A DNA stretch of 64,000 bases from Dysidea avara (GCF_963678975.1 NC_089272.1:7789858-7853857); one strand, 5' to 3'. Numbered from the stretch's first letter, positions 19,833-31,235 are shown. Notes: generated by a model not told the origin, from the sequence alone. Made by a program: numbers and translations.

Positions 19833-21450
19833 AGGTCTTGTAGGTGTACAGTGTATTTTATGTTTCGTATCTTGTAGCTGCACATTGTGTTGTGTTGTAT
19901 ACCGGCAACCTGCTGTGTTGTATACTGGCGACCTGTCTCGGGTCTTGTAGGTGTACATTGTGATGTGTAGGTGTACATTGTGTTGTGTTGTATACTGGCA
20001 ACCTGTCTAGGTCTTGTAGGTATACATTGTGTTGTGTTGTATACCGGCGACCTGTCTCGGGTCTTGTAGGTGTGATGTGTTGTATACCGGCGACCTGTCT
20101 TGGGTCTTGTAGGTGTACATTGTGATGAGTTGTATGCCGGCGACCTGTCTCGGGTCTTGTAGGTGTACATTGTGATGTGTTGTATACCGGCGACCTGTCT
20201 TGGGTCTTGTAGGTGTACATTGTGTTGTGTAGGTGTACATTGTGTTGTGTAGGTGTACATTGTGTTGTGTTGTATACTGGCAACCTGTCTAGGTCTTGTA
20301 GGTATACATTGTGTTGTGTTGTTTACCGGTGACCTGTCTTGGGTCTTGTAGGTGTACATTGTGATGTGTTGTATACCGGCGACCTGTCTCGGGTCTTGTA
20401 GGTGTACATTGTGATGAGTTGTATGCCGGCGACCTGTCTCGGGTCTTGTAGGTGTACATTGTGATGTGTTGTATACCGGCGACCTGTCTTGGGTCTTGTA
20501 GGTGTACATTGTGTTGTGTAGGTGTACATTGTGTTGTGTAGGTGTACATTGTGTTGTGTTGTATACTGGCAACCTGTCTAGGTCTTGTAGGTATACATTG
20601 TGTTGTGTTGTTTACCGGTGACCTGTCTTGGGTCTTGTAGGTGTACATTGTGATGTGTTGTATACCGGCGACCTGTCTCGGGTCTTGTAGGTGTACATTG
20701 TGATGTGTAGGTGTACATTGTGTTGTGTTGTATACTGGCAACCTGTCTAGGTCTTGTAGGTATACATTGTGTTGTGTTGTATACCGGCTACCTGTCTCGG
20801 GTCTTGTAGGTGTACATTGTGTTGTGTTGTATACCGGCGACCTGTCTCGGGTCTTGTAGGTGTACATTGTGATGTGTTGTATACCGGCGACCTGTCTCGG
20901 GTCTTGTAGGTGTACATTGTGTTGTGTAGGTGTACATTGTGTTGTGTTGTATACTGGCAACCTGTCTAGGTCTTGTAGGTATACATTGTGTTGTGTTGTT
21001 TACCGGTGACCTGTCTCGGGTCTTGTAGGTGTACATTGTGTTGTGTTGTATACCGGCGACCTGTCTCGGGTCTTGTAGGTGTACATTGTGATGTGTTGTA
21101 TACCGGCGACCTGTCTCGGGTCTTGTAGGTGTACATTGTGTTGTGTAGGTGTACATTGTGTTGTGTTGTATACTGGCAACCTGTCTAGGTCTTGTAGGTA
21201 TACATTGTGTTGTGTTGTTTACCGGTGACCTGTCTCGGGTCTTGTAGGTGTACATTGTGTTGTGTTGTATTGTATACCGGCGACCTGTCTCGGGTCTTGT
21301 AGGTGTACATTGTGTTGTGTTGTATACTGGCAACCTGTCTAGGTGTTGTAGGTGTACATTGTGTTGTGTTGTATACTGGTGCTGTGACCTTTCTCAGGTC
21401 TTGTAGATGTACATTGTGTTGTGTTGTACATTGTGTTGTGTTGTACACTG
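19833..21450. repeat. 1.6-kb minisatellite of 50-bp units with higher-order structure
   Basis: About 32 units of roughly 50 bp, with a core such as TTGTAGGTGTACATTGTG followed by TGTTGTATACCGGCGACC. Marker variants (ATACTGGCAACCTGTCTAGG) recur near 19992, 20274, 20563, 20731, 20950, 21170 and 21322, so larger blocks of about 150 to 290 bp were duplicated as units. The period is not a multiple of three and all three minus-strand frames stay open for long stretches (YNTTQCTPTRPETGRR). This is a by-product of the unit and is not evidence of a gene. The array lies directly upstream of the 21524 exon, so it would be intronic if that gene has upstream exons. Confidence 0.93.
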
Positions 21451-21523
21451 GTGACCTTTAATTAACTATATTACAGTACATGCATAGCTAATATCTTTTA
21501 ACCTTATTACTTGCCCTTTTTAG

Positions 21524-22018
21524 GCAAGAACACCAAAGGGAATTGACTCAATTAAGAGAAAAAGAAAGAGGTATAGACGGAAAAAGAAAGATTTAAAGAG
21601 AATAGTATGTACTTCTAACCAAGCTGTGGATGAAATGCAGGCGAGGAATGAGAGAAGTGATTTATATGGAGAGTTCATTGACTCAGAAGCTTTGCTTCCT
21701 CCACCAGATGAATCAGAAATACACCTCCCTCATTACATTAATTTGATGGATGAAATTCATCTTAAGGCCAGGATGATAGAGTTGCAATCACAGCAAGAAA
21801 AAGCAAAGGGAATAGCTCAGCACTATCGTGATCAGTGCTCACAATTAAAGACTAAACTTGTAGAAAAAGAGGCTGAGATTGTGCAGATTAAAGTGGATGC
21901 TGCGCATGCTAAAAATCGTATACGTCAGTTTTGGCGAAATTGTGTTATTGAAGGACAGTCCCGCAGTGGTAGAATTTTAAGAAGTGGTTTGAACATGAAC
22001 AACAGGAGAGTGCTATGA
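21524..22018 (+). CDS. Coiled-coil terminal exon with FWRN..EGQSRSGR motif
   Basis: A clean 3' splice site (CCCTTTTTAG) at 21514-21523 opens a frame of 164 codons to a stop at 22016-22018. The first in-frame ATG at 21626 is probably internal. The protein starts very basic (KRKRKRYRRKKKDLKR, nuclear-localisation-like), then has an acidic segment with LLPPPDESEIHLPHYI. A coiled coil of about 60 residues (MIELQSQQEKAK to KLVEKEAEIVQIK) follows, ending in RQFWRNCVIEGQSRSGRILR. I have the impression of having seen this tail in other sponge or coral predicted proteins but cannot name the family. Upstream exons would lie beyond the minisatellite. Likely nuclear; function unknown. Confidence 0.55.
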   Translation, partial: ARTPKGIDSIKRKRKRYRRKKKDLKRIVCTSNQAVDEMQARNERSDLYGEFIDSEALLPPPDESEIHLPHYINLMDEIHLKARMIELQSQQEKAKGIAQHYRDQCSQLKTKLVEKEAEIVQIKVDAAHAKNRIRQFWRNCVIEGQSRSGRILRSGLNMNNRRVL

Positions 22019-22708
22019 ACAATTATATGAAGAAATTGTCTTATAGTAAGTTGTAGCCTGCATGCTTGTATATTTTTGAAGGGTACAGGGACATTTTGCC
22101 ATTTGGAAAATTAGGTAACTATGTGGAGAGTATTAAATAGATTTGAGTTTTAGAATTGTTTGTTCATTATTAACACCTCCCAAATAAACTATTCAATTTT
22201 ACAAAATAAAGCTTGTCTTTTTTTTCTTTTCATTATTGTAATGCTTACTGCATGGGTAGACATTGTGTTGCCTTGCATATTTACAATGATGTATTTTACT
22301 GAACATTATTACAATTCATTTGTTCTTCCTGAAATAAATATTTAAAAATTTTTTTTTGTGTATGTGAAAGGCTAATTGTGCATATACATGTGCAGGGATG
22401 TTAACATACCCATGTTGTCATGGCCCCAGTGATATTTTATGTTTTCTTGTGGCTAGCATTTTATACATTTTGTGACCAACATGGTGAACATTAAGTTCAG
22501 TGGTGGACCCAATATTGTTATTTGTGCTGGACCTGACACGAGTTCTTGTTATGGTGCATTTATTATATGGTGGACCCAGTGTTAGTGATGGGTGATACCA
22601 CCAATACAATACAATTTTAGGTGAGTATCGATACTCAAAGGGTCGATACCAATACAGCCTGCAGGTAGATGATCAACTAGTAAAGTTTCACAGTTAATGG
22701 GAGCTGGA
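22019..22708. other. 3' region of the coiled-coil exon, no further gene
   Basis: AT-rich sequence with AATAAA-like signals (22193, 22205, 22332) that could end the transcript above. At 22600-22660 there is a GATACC/GTATCGATAC tract of the same type as at the edges of the 5-kb arms. Confidence 0.45.
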
Positions 22709-23202
22709 TACCATACATCAATTAAATTTGGCGAAACTAATATTTGGCGATTAGCTAAAAATTTGCAGTTGGCGAAATTTTAATTTGACGAAATGTTTAC
22801 TGCAACATAAATGTGCACGAAGCTCGATGATACTGTAGCTACATGTTAAAGACGATCGAAGCACGCTGAACTATCCTAATGTTGAAATCAGTATCGATTT
22901 ATCCGGTGAGTCACTACATGCACTGATTCCTGGCGTATAGCAGCCACACACTGATTGATTAGCTACTCCGGCCCTGTACGTCAGCGCTAGTTAGCTGGCT
23001 AGCTACTTGTAGCTTCACACTTGTGCTAGACCGATACGACATGTACCACAAAATTCAACCTTAGCCAACATGGCTTGCAGTGATGCTGAGTGTCACCCGT
23101 ACAAAAATGTAATATTGGCGAAATTTAAATTTGGTGATTCAGTAACGATTCGCCAATTTCTCCAAATTTAGTTTATCGCCAAATTTAATTGATATATGGT
23201 AC
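22709..23202. mobile_element. MITE with TACCATATATCAATTAAATT ends
   Basis: The left end reads TACCATACATCAATTAAATT. The right end, read inward, is TACCATATATCAATTAAATT. Both are followed by TGGCGA-rich sequence in which TTGGCGAAATTT-type motifs recur. A partial relative lies at 37646-37730. About 494 bp long, with no coding capacity. Confidence 0.7.
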
Positions 23203-25179
23203 TATTATCATCATCAAAATCAGGCTATCTCTCATCTTACGGCTAGTAAAAAAAATTTGAGATGCCTATACATTTCAACATTCAGACACTGATTTCAGGA
23301 GCATTATCATTCTAGAATAGCTTACAATTTGTATAGTTGTATGCAATTTAGTGGGCAGTCACTAGTCCCTGAACTATAACAATGCACTACCCCCTAGCAA
23401 CCTTATTATTACTAGTTATATAAACCAAGTCATCTAAAACTTCCTTGTTGTTCGATCTTCAGTATACTACAAACCATGTGTCTCTAAAACTGTGGCTTAG
23501 CTTAAAAACATGGAATGTACTTTGGTCAAGTAAAGCTCATATCTGCAGTAACACTATAATATTTTACATTCCCACTGTACACCATGGCATTCATCACACA
23601 GTGAATTGTCCAACACGTATGGTTCTCCTCCCTTGGAAAAATGGTTCCAGTTCTTCAGATTTCAATTGGTGTACGCTCATCATGAAATCACATTCTTAAG
23701 GTCCTTGAATTTTTCTTTCGGCAAAATACTCTTGATTTAAGCACCAATCGTCGCTATAAGGCAATGCATATAGATAATAAAGTTTTTAATAACTTGGGAC
23801 ATAATCTAGCTACACTTGCTAGTGCAAGCAAGTTACCTCATCAGGATCAGTATGTCCAGACCTGCAGAAGATCTGAAGAAATGTTTTCCTGTAAAATAGA
23901 TATATAAAAATTACATGTCTTAGAAAACTACATGTCTTGGAAAACAGTCTTATCATACAAGTATTATCAGAAATGCGTAAGTATTCTCTATTCAGAATGT
24001 CATAGGTTCCTAGTGGTTGAAATTTTACCTTTGAACTTGCATCCATTAAGTAGTATAGGTACAGTATATCAAATATAAACATGTACCTCTCTGAAGACAA
24101 CTCAGCAGTCAGCAGCCTACAGAAGTAATATTTAGTAATATAAAATATGCCAACTATAAAACATGTATATATTATAGGTGCTAGTTTACAGGCTTAGGAC
24201 AAGACCATGTGCACTATGAAGCTAAAAGCACTAGTAAAATTCATTAAACAGTCCTATATCTGTTGAAAGTAAACAATCATACACTACCACTGCTACTGTT
24301 GACGTGGAAGTCATGATGGCAACATATCTTCACTGCAAGTTGAATTACTCCACAACAGAAGTGTTTTGAATCACACCATTGTAAGCAATAAACTAAGAAA
24401 TAATCGTCACACTCTTCCTCTGTACAGAGGCTATTCAGCTCATGCGAAATATTTTCAGTACTTGCACAATATCATTACATGTCCACATTACCTTGTCCTA
24501 CCCCCTGGTACTGCACAATTTTGAAATTGGTTATTATAATCCCTTGGGCTGTAAAAGGTTTAGAGTGGTATGAGAGTTAATTATTATAATGTTATATTAA
24601 ATTTTATTGATTCCATCACCAGGCTTAATTTATGTACTGTGCATGGGCTTCAACTTGATTTACTGCAGGCAAAAATCCAAACTAACACGCCCTGTGCACA
24701 CTACAGTATAGCAGATACAAGAGTATGTGTACCCTTTGGAAATGGGACCATTGAAAAGAATGTCTCGAGGTGGTGGCTACCCAACGACTCATGCACATAA
24801 TAGCTTGAGATACTATAGGGCATTTAATTGTTATACTGTCAGGAGTCCAAAACTTTTGGTACTGTTCTATGGAAATAACTGCCGCTATTCTCCCCGCCTA
24901 CAGCTGTATGGATTACTTGAATCAATAGTATGAGTACATGATCGTTTACTAATGGGGATATCTCCAACTGCTTTGAAGAAACTGCAAACATGCAATGTTT
25001 ATACAGCCTGGTTGTACAGAATATATCACATAGGATGGAGACTCAGTGATATTTGTTAAGGTAGGCCAGTGTTTGTGGGTTAATAAACTGAACAGATTGA
25101 CCAAGCTAAAGTATGATATCCGCTGACACTTGTTATTTCATTAAGCGCCTGGAAAAAGATTTATGTTAATCTCAAGACA
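23203..25179. other. No gene seen
   Basis: About 2 kb of AT-rich sequence. ORFs at 23445-23699, 23819-24100 and 24570-24933 are short, overlap stops in neighbouring frames and show no domain or splice context. No repeat was recognised by eye. Confidence 0.45.
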
Positions 25180-25860
25180 GTGACGTGTCTCACCTCGCAA
25201 AATCTTTTTTTGTGAATGTTATTCTCTAGCCATAGGGACCTGTGGAGTCGCTTTTTCGCTTCAACCCTTCGATCAGAAGGCTTAACTGAGCTGATGTGGA
25301 CGAAAATACGCAGCTGAGTGATGTCATGCTTTGTCGCAGCAGGTATGCCGCCTTGCTACAGAGCCAGTTGTACAACCGCCGGGTAGTGCGTAGCCACTAA
25401 AACGAGCTAAAAGGTATAGCTAACTACATGTACTAAATAGACACTTTTAATTCAATTTCAGTGTTATTTTGTGTCTGTCTGAAAGTAGTCTGAAAGCAAA
25501 AGCATAAGTTTACTGTGTAGCTAAAAATACTCAGCACTCGAATGACTTTTAAAAGCCGCGTAACCGATCGAGCCCTATCAGAGTGCTGTACAAATATAAA
25601 AGCTTGACGGGGGTGTACAGTAGCTTGTGACTGGCCGTTCCTGTGTACTCAGTACGGTGCAGCTATCAGTACTGAGTGAGCCTAGCGTCTGGTCACTGTC
25701 CGGCGAGACCTGTTTTGTCGTCTCGCGAGTACCCTAGTCACACTCTCGAGTGAAAGTAGTTGTCATAGAGCATCACGATAGCCTTGCAGTGTGGACGCGA
25801 GTTACTCGAGCTCCTCTTGCTCTCGTCGTGCGTGTACCCGCGACGTTACCTTTGAGCTGT
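25180..25860. promoter_or_regulatory. GC/CpG-richer island, possible promoter
   Basis: This segment is visibly richer in G, C and CpG than its surroundings (for example CGGCGAGACC, CTCGCGAG, CCCGCGACG). It contains the short palindromes TCAGTACTGA and TCTCGCGAGT. It ends at the CATA microsatellite. No start codon with a convincing first exon was found, so promoter identity is only suggested by composition. Confidence 0.25.
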
Positions 25861-25866
25861 ACTGTA

Positions 25867-25999
25867 CATACATACATACATACATACATACATACATACA
25901 TACATACATACATACATACATACGTACGTACGTACATACGTACATACATACATACATACATACATACATACATACGTACATGCATACATACATACATAC
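25867..25999. repeat. (CATA)n microsatellite with GTAC interruptions
   Basis: About 33 tetranucleotide units, mostly CATA, interrupted by CGTA units near 25923-25943 and 25976. Both strands read as long Tyr/Ile/His/Thr or Met/Tyr/Val/Cys ORFs, which are artefacts. Confidence 0.97.
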
Positions 26000-28044
26000 T
26001 GTACATATTTATAGGCTAATAACATGTGCTTACAGTATCATGTAACTATAGCAACTATAGCACATCTAGTCAACTGAAAGTAAATACAGGTATGTACAAG
26101 GAATTCAACATGTCTAGACATAAGTAACACAGCAAGTAACAACACATGATATCAGTTGATGGACAATAAATAGTTTTCCTTCCTGCATGATATTAACTTC
26201 CTTTCTGGAGAAACTAGTATGTTTTGTCCAATCTAACCTGTTTAAAATGGGTCACCCATTGTAATATGGATTCAACCAGCTTACAGGCTGGATTTATTAT
26301 CAATTGCTTGACCTTTCTAAAAACCATTTTAAAAAGAGTTGACCCATTGTTATGCAGGTCAACCACGGCCAATTGGGTGTAAAACAGCTAGGTTATAAGT
26401 TCACAACAGATTATACATGATAGAATACTGAGCTTACTGTAATTAGTCTATTAAACTTTTCGTATGTACATGTTTTAATATATATATAATTGAAGAACCT
26501 TGTTATAATAGTAGATGACACATGGGCTATATACTTTATTTACACTTGCTGTTTAATTAACTGTCTCTCTTTATCTAGGTGCCATGTAGCATTCAATATA
26601 CACGGCAAGCCTGCCACCAAAATACTGCTATGGTAACAATAAATATAGCTACATGGTTTGTAAGGAAATATGATTGATGACCTGTGCTGTCAAGGTTTTC
26701 TAAATTACTGGTCTTGTTTGACATGCACAATGCCCCTGTACTACAGTTGTTATTTTATATTGATGAATGCAAATAGCATTGTAGGGGCTTGCTTCACAGG
26801 TTTACAGTTATTAAGACATGCAAAGAACATAGCTATACAGTTGATCAGAACAGTTGATTTAGTTGATCAGAACAGTTGAAAATTAGGACACATGAATAAT
26901 ATGAACACTTGGTAATGGTCTCAAAACCTTAGCATGTAACTGAGCTGTAAAACCAGGAGGCAGGACACTTCTGGTCAGTCTTAAGGTGTACTTAATACAC
27001 AGGTTTCCCTGTATATTTATAGATTAATAATCCTACAAGAGTGCAGGATTAATAGCCACATGTGGGATTAAGTGTGATTGATTATAGCTATAAAAAAATC
27101 TGATTAGACAGTTACAAACTTGGCATATAGCAGCACAGACAGCAGTATCATAATAATATAGTTGTATGATTGCTTGGTAAGGCTAATTAGCACTTAAGTG
27201 GATTTTGATTATGTATAATATCCTTTGTCATAAATTGATAGCTATTTCCTTTCCAAGTATGGCATAGGATCAAACACGCAATTCGTCATAGCTAGCTACT
27301 GTATAATTATTTCCATATAGTGGGGCTTGCTAAGGCTTGCCCAATAACATCAGTCTTACCATGTACTTGAGTTTTGGATTTAATAGTACTAGTACTAGTA
27401 CTGTACATATTTGGTATAGTGTATAGTATAGCTTCATGCTTTAAAAATAATCATGTGGTATGTTAAGTATGCTCAAAGCATAGTTGGATCCTTAAGGTTC
27501 ACAAATCGAGGGGTAAATAATACACCTCATATAAAACAAATTTGCATGGCATTTGGCACTTCATTAAAAGTATATGCATTTAGTAATAGAATGCTGTGTG
27601 TGTACATGGCTTGGATGAAGCCCTATGGCAGTTACGTAGCTGAGAGTGATGTAACAAATTTACATTCCATTATCTAAACACTATTATCTGATTGATATAG
27701 TCAGGATGCCAAGGGTTTTCTTTCTAAACTTTTGACATACAGGTAAGTAGAAAGTTAGACTCTCTGTGGTGTCAGTGTGGCACCGTTTTATCCTGGTATG
27801 GTGATCATGCATAAAGCTGGTGTTGAGGTAATGGGTGCCAGTAGTGAAGTATCAGTTTAGCTAATCATTGTATTGTTTACATGCACAATGGGGGTATAGA
27901 TAGCAGTACTTACTGTACTTAACAAAACAAAATGAGCTAGGTGCACACTTTCACTATTGCATGTTATATTTATATAGTCTATAATTTGTCATTTAAGCAG
28001 TATCAGAGACTAAATTAATATGTGATAGAGACATTAGATAATTA
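26000..28044. other. No gene seen
   Basis: About 2 kb of AT-rich sequence with short, domain-free ORFs (26670-26879, 27453-27677). A short GTACTAGTACTAGTACTGTAC-type run lies near 27385. Nothing else is supported. Confidence 0.45.
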
Positions 28045-29469
28045 GGGGTCATCCATAATTTTCAGCATTTTCGCAAGCGTACAGAGCGTACGCTGGGGGG
28101 GAGGGGGTAAATCCAATGCGTACGCTTTTTAATAATGTTGATATTAGTAGCGCTATATAAAAATAATTCTAAATAATTTAGCATGCGCATACAATTTCAG
28201 TATCAAGATGGCGAAATGTGAGTTGCAGCTCGAGGCAAGGCAGTTTCTTCTTGAACTCGCTAGGCATCCAGATAGTGTACACAAGTCACCAACTAATCAT
28301 TACCAGCATTTCGTGAACGCCTTTGTTGTGACGAACGATACGAAAATGAAGAGGGCAGATGCTGTGAAGCGCGCAAATAGAGTGGAAGGAGCGAGTTGTT
28401 TACAGCAAAGAGCACTATGTGGCAGCACTGAAAAAAGCTGCGCAACACTTGAAGTGGAGCAGGACAAGGCGTATTGATTCATTTTTCAAGGTACAATATA
28501 TAAACAGGCTATAAAACCACGTAGCTAGCTGTACATTAGGTATGCAGGTAGCCATGACTAGGCCATGTTAGGTAATAGCCAGGATCGCTTTCAGTAAAAA
28601 ACTGTTTTCACTGTACTAAAAGCACGTAGCTGTACAGTACTAAATGGCTAGATTGATAGGTTTAGCACTATTTCATACATGCAGGATTGTAGCTTGCCAG
28701 ATAGCCGGTTTAACTTATAGAAGTAGTGTTTACAAATAGGTGACTTGCACAATGTATTGAACGACAGCTACCTATAACTTGTTTTCTTTGCAGACAAACA
28801 CAGTGAATGAAGAAACTGTAGCAGTAGAAGACGACGTCAGTAGTGGTGCTGAAGCTCATGATAATGTACAAAGTGTTGTAACTCAGCAAGTTAGTACAGG
28901 TGTTTCAAGCTGTAGTACTGATGATAATTTGATGCATTATATTGAAGACAGCCAATAGATAGCCATTTCTGTGATGTGCACATTTCCGTTATGTTTTTAC
29001 CAGTGAAGCTGACAAGGAGCGCCACACATGCCTGATACACAGTGGAACTAGGTCACGAGAGGAATCAGAATCTACTTCACAGTCAAAGAAGTCCAAAGTT
29101 GAGATAAAATGTCTTGTTTATGGTGAAATTTATCCTACCAAATACCAGCTTCAGAAACACCAGACTGAGCAAAATTACAAAATGGGAAAGGGAAGACCTA
29201 AAAAGAAATAAGTATATGACTGTCACACAAATTCACACATGTAAATAACTTCTTGCGTGATTGATCTGTCTGCATTTCCTACAGTGTAAAAACAGCAACA
29301 ATAACTCCTAAAAACAATTTCATATGTGACATACACACATACATACATACAACAATTCACGATCGATATCAACATTTTTAATAGTACGCTTTTAGGTGGG
29401 GGGGAGGGGGTTATGGAAAAGAGTACTCTCTGTACTCTTGTGAAAATGCTGAAAATTATGGATGACCCC
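28045..29469. mobile_element. 1.4-kb DNA transposon with TTA target duplication (Harbinger-like)
   Basis: The left terminal repeat starts GGGGTCATCCATAATTTTCA and the right one, read inward, begins with the same 20 bases. The match continues to about 49 bp with roughly four mismatches. The element is flanked by TTA on both sides (28042-28044 and 29470-29472). A 3-bp TTA duplication is typical of PIF/Harbinger elements, so that superfamily is inferred. G-runs follow each repeat. No DDE transposase is encoded; instead the interior holds a small spliced gene-like unit (28208-29211). It is therefore non-autonomous, or a carrier of captured sequence. Confidence 0.8.
28208..29211 (+). pseudogene. 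Small spliced gene carried inside the TTA transposon
   Basis: Exon 1 starts at ATG 28208 (MAKCELQLEARQFLLELA) and continues as VTNDTKMKRADAVKRAN. From about 28380 the protein-like signal moves to another frame (EWKERVVYSKEHYVAALKKA to RRIDSFFK) and ends at a donor, AAG|GTACAA, at 28490. This suggests one frameshift near 28350-28380. Exon 2 follows a CTTTGCAG at 28794 and reads TNTVNEETVAVEDDVSSG, acidic, ending in a stop at 28956. A third segment after TTTTTACCAG at 29004 reads EADKERHTC to a stop at 29211. It includes KCLVYGEIYPTKYQLQKHQ, a zinc-finger-like motif in which the expected second Cys is Tyr, and ends KMGKGRPKKK. The family is not recognised. It could be a DNA-binding accessory protein of the element or a captured host fragment, now broken. 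Confidence 0.5.
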
Positions 29470-29783
29470 TTAGTATGGTGTTTATTGCAACATTAACTAG
29501 TTTGCTGCCTATAACTGCAGACAATGTACAGTATGCATACCATAAAGGCATTTGGGGTTTGCCCTTGCCATGCAGTTCTGATCACGTACAACCCATAAAA
29601 GAACTATAGCCTTATATGACACTGTCTCATGATCATCATGTGCCAGACTATGATATACCAGCACAGGATGGAAAACTGTATTGTTCTACTACATGTATGG
29701 TGATCAGCTATTATATTGGAAACCTTGTATGGCACAAATGATAACTGTGAACTGAAATTTTCGTTGACACAATTGAAGCTGTT

Positions 29784-29945
29784 ATAACACAGTGTGACAT
29801 CACGTGGGAATCCTTTAATTCCTATCAATCTAAAGCATAGTGAAGAACTGTGATTTTATAGCGCCCCATATAAAATCACAGTTCTTCACTATGCTTTAGA
29901 TTGATAGGAATTAAAGGATTCCCACGTGATGTCACACTGTGTTAT
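29784..29945. repeat. 162-bp near-perfect palindrome
   Basis: Two 77-bp arms with an 8-bp loop, GCGCCCCA, at 29861-29868. The arms begin ATAACACAGTGTGACATCAC and match essentially base for base. No target duplication or family relative was seen in the window. It could be a very young foldback insertion or a template-switch event. Confidence 0.92.
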
Positions 29946-30505
29946 TTCTACTGATATTATTTGCCGATACCGATACCTATACTATACATTGAAGCCAAGA
30001 CAAGTGTATTATAGAAATTTCATTGTTGTGATACATAGCTAGCTATTAAAATATCACAGTAATTGATTGATCTCAGTTCAATCAAGTTTTAAAATATTCA
30101 TTGTATAGCTAACAGCTAAACATGATAAACATCATTGTGGATTACTAATTTCTTGATTTGAGGTAGTTTTCTTGTACGAAGTGGATATTTAGTTGGTCAC
30201 CGGTCACGATGCAAATATTTATTTAGCCGGTCGTTTGTTGGGAAGTGCGACTGAGGGGAAGTGTCACCTATAACTCTAGTATCAAACACACTAGTTGTAT
30301 GAAGGTAAGTGGGTGAGCTCGCCTCGAACTCACCCAAAAACTTACCTTCATACTGCAGTGAAAGTCATCATTACGTTTAACAGGCAAACGTCAGGTTAGC
30401 GTTAGGGTTAGGGAGGGTTCAGCTTTGGTTTCTTCTTCACTTGTATGGTCAGACTATAATATTTGTAACATTAAATACTACAAAAACAAAAGGAATAGCC
30501 AGCAA
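29946..30505. other. Repeat fragments; palindrome at 30297-30353
   Basis: A GATACCGATACC tract lies at 29965. A hairpin, GTATGAAGGTAAGTGGGTGAG with its complement, lies at 30297-30353. The phrase CAGCTTTGGTTTCTTCTTCA near 30420 belongs to a repeat whose reverse copy lies at about 52810-52925. The TTAGGGTTAGGG at 30402 is too short to be telomeric. Confidence 0.6.
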
Positions 30506-30650
30506 GCACCGGTGGTACAGTGGTAGAGCGTTGGTACTATAAACCTGAATGTGTGGGTTCGAGTCTAGGTCAGGTCACACCTTTTTTTCTTCGTTTTTAA
30601 ACCTTTGTGTGTCACGATTTTTTCTAAGTTTTTTTTAAAATTGCAATTAC
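30506..30650 (+). mobile_element. tRNA-derived SINE, copy 1
   Basis: An A-box-like TGGTACAGTGGTAGAGC (30513-30529) and a perfect B-box GGTTCGAGTC (30556-30565) are spaced as in a tRNA. An anticodon-arm-like GGT..ACC lies between them. The acceptor and T stems do not pair well and the unit continues into a T-rich tail (TTTTTTCTAAGTT), so it is a SINE and not a working tRNA. A diverged copy at 52393-52515 shares the tail. Confidence 0.6.
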
Positions 30651-31039
30651 TGGCTAAATATCAACAGCCTTTCTTGTAAGCTTGTTGATAAGGCAGTTGA
30701 TTGCGTGGGCGGCCGATAATTGTACAGTGCTTGCTACAGCTTTTCAACCAAACCTTTTCATGAAAAAGCAAGCCAAGTAGTCATAAACTTATTTCTTGAG
30801 GAACAACTGCACTACCATTTAATTACAAAGGATTCACGTGCTCTATAATATAACAATACTTGTAAAAGAGTGACTGACAAACGGGCTTTGTTTCGCTACT
30901 TTGTTAGCTCAACTAAGTTACTGATTAGCTCAACTAAGGTATTAGCTACTGGAAACTTAGCTAGAGATGGTTTAATAAAAGTGGTGAGTGTCTACTGTGG
31001 TATCTGTACCTTGTATTAGCTACTGATACCGATCCGATA
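30651..31039. other. No gene seen
   Basis: AT-rich sequence between the SINE and the right 5-kb arm, ending in a GATACCGATCC repeat run that merges with the inner edge of the arm. Confidence 0.45.
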
Positions 31040-31235
31040 CCGATCCGATACCGATCCTATCGATACGCTGGCTTTCGATACGCTTGCTAGCCTCGCCTGT
31101 CATCTCAAGCTCCAAATCTCGCTTTCCGTGAGCTAGCACAGTTACACACTTTTTTTTTTACCCGGGCTTGATGGACTGCCCTTGCCTACCACCCCCAGCA
31201 CATAAATGGCCTGTGCTGGACAAACCGGGACTTTC

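Noticed and set aside
19826-21448. Long minus-strand ORFs (up to about 248 codons) of a TPTRPETGRR-rich protein
   Set aside because: Several frames are open at once across the 50-bp tandem array and the frames overlap each other. They are translations of the minisatellite.
25773-26045. Tyr/Ile/His/Thr-rich ORFs on both strands
   Set aside because: Direct translation of the CATA microsatellite.
30400-30415. Interstitial telomere (TTAGGG repeats)
   Set aside because: Only two units, inside a dispersed repeat. The 52155-52300 array has an 18 to 21-bp period and is not telomeric either.
30506-30585. A functional tRNA gene
   Set aside because: A and B boxes are good, but the acceptor and T stems do not pair and the unit runs into a SINE-type tail.
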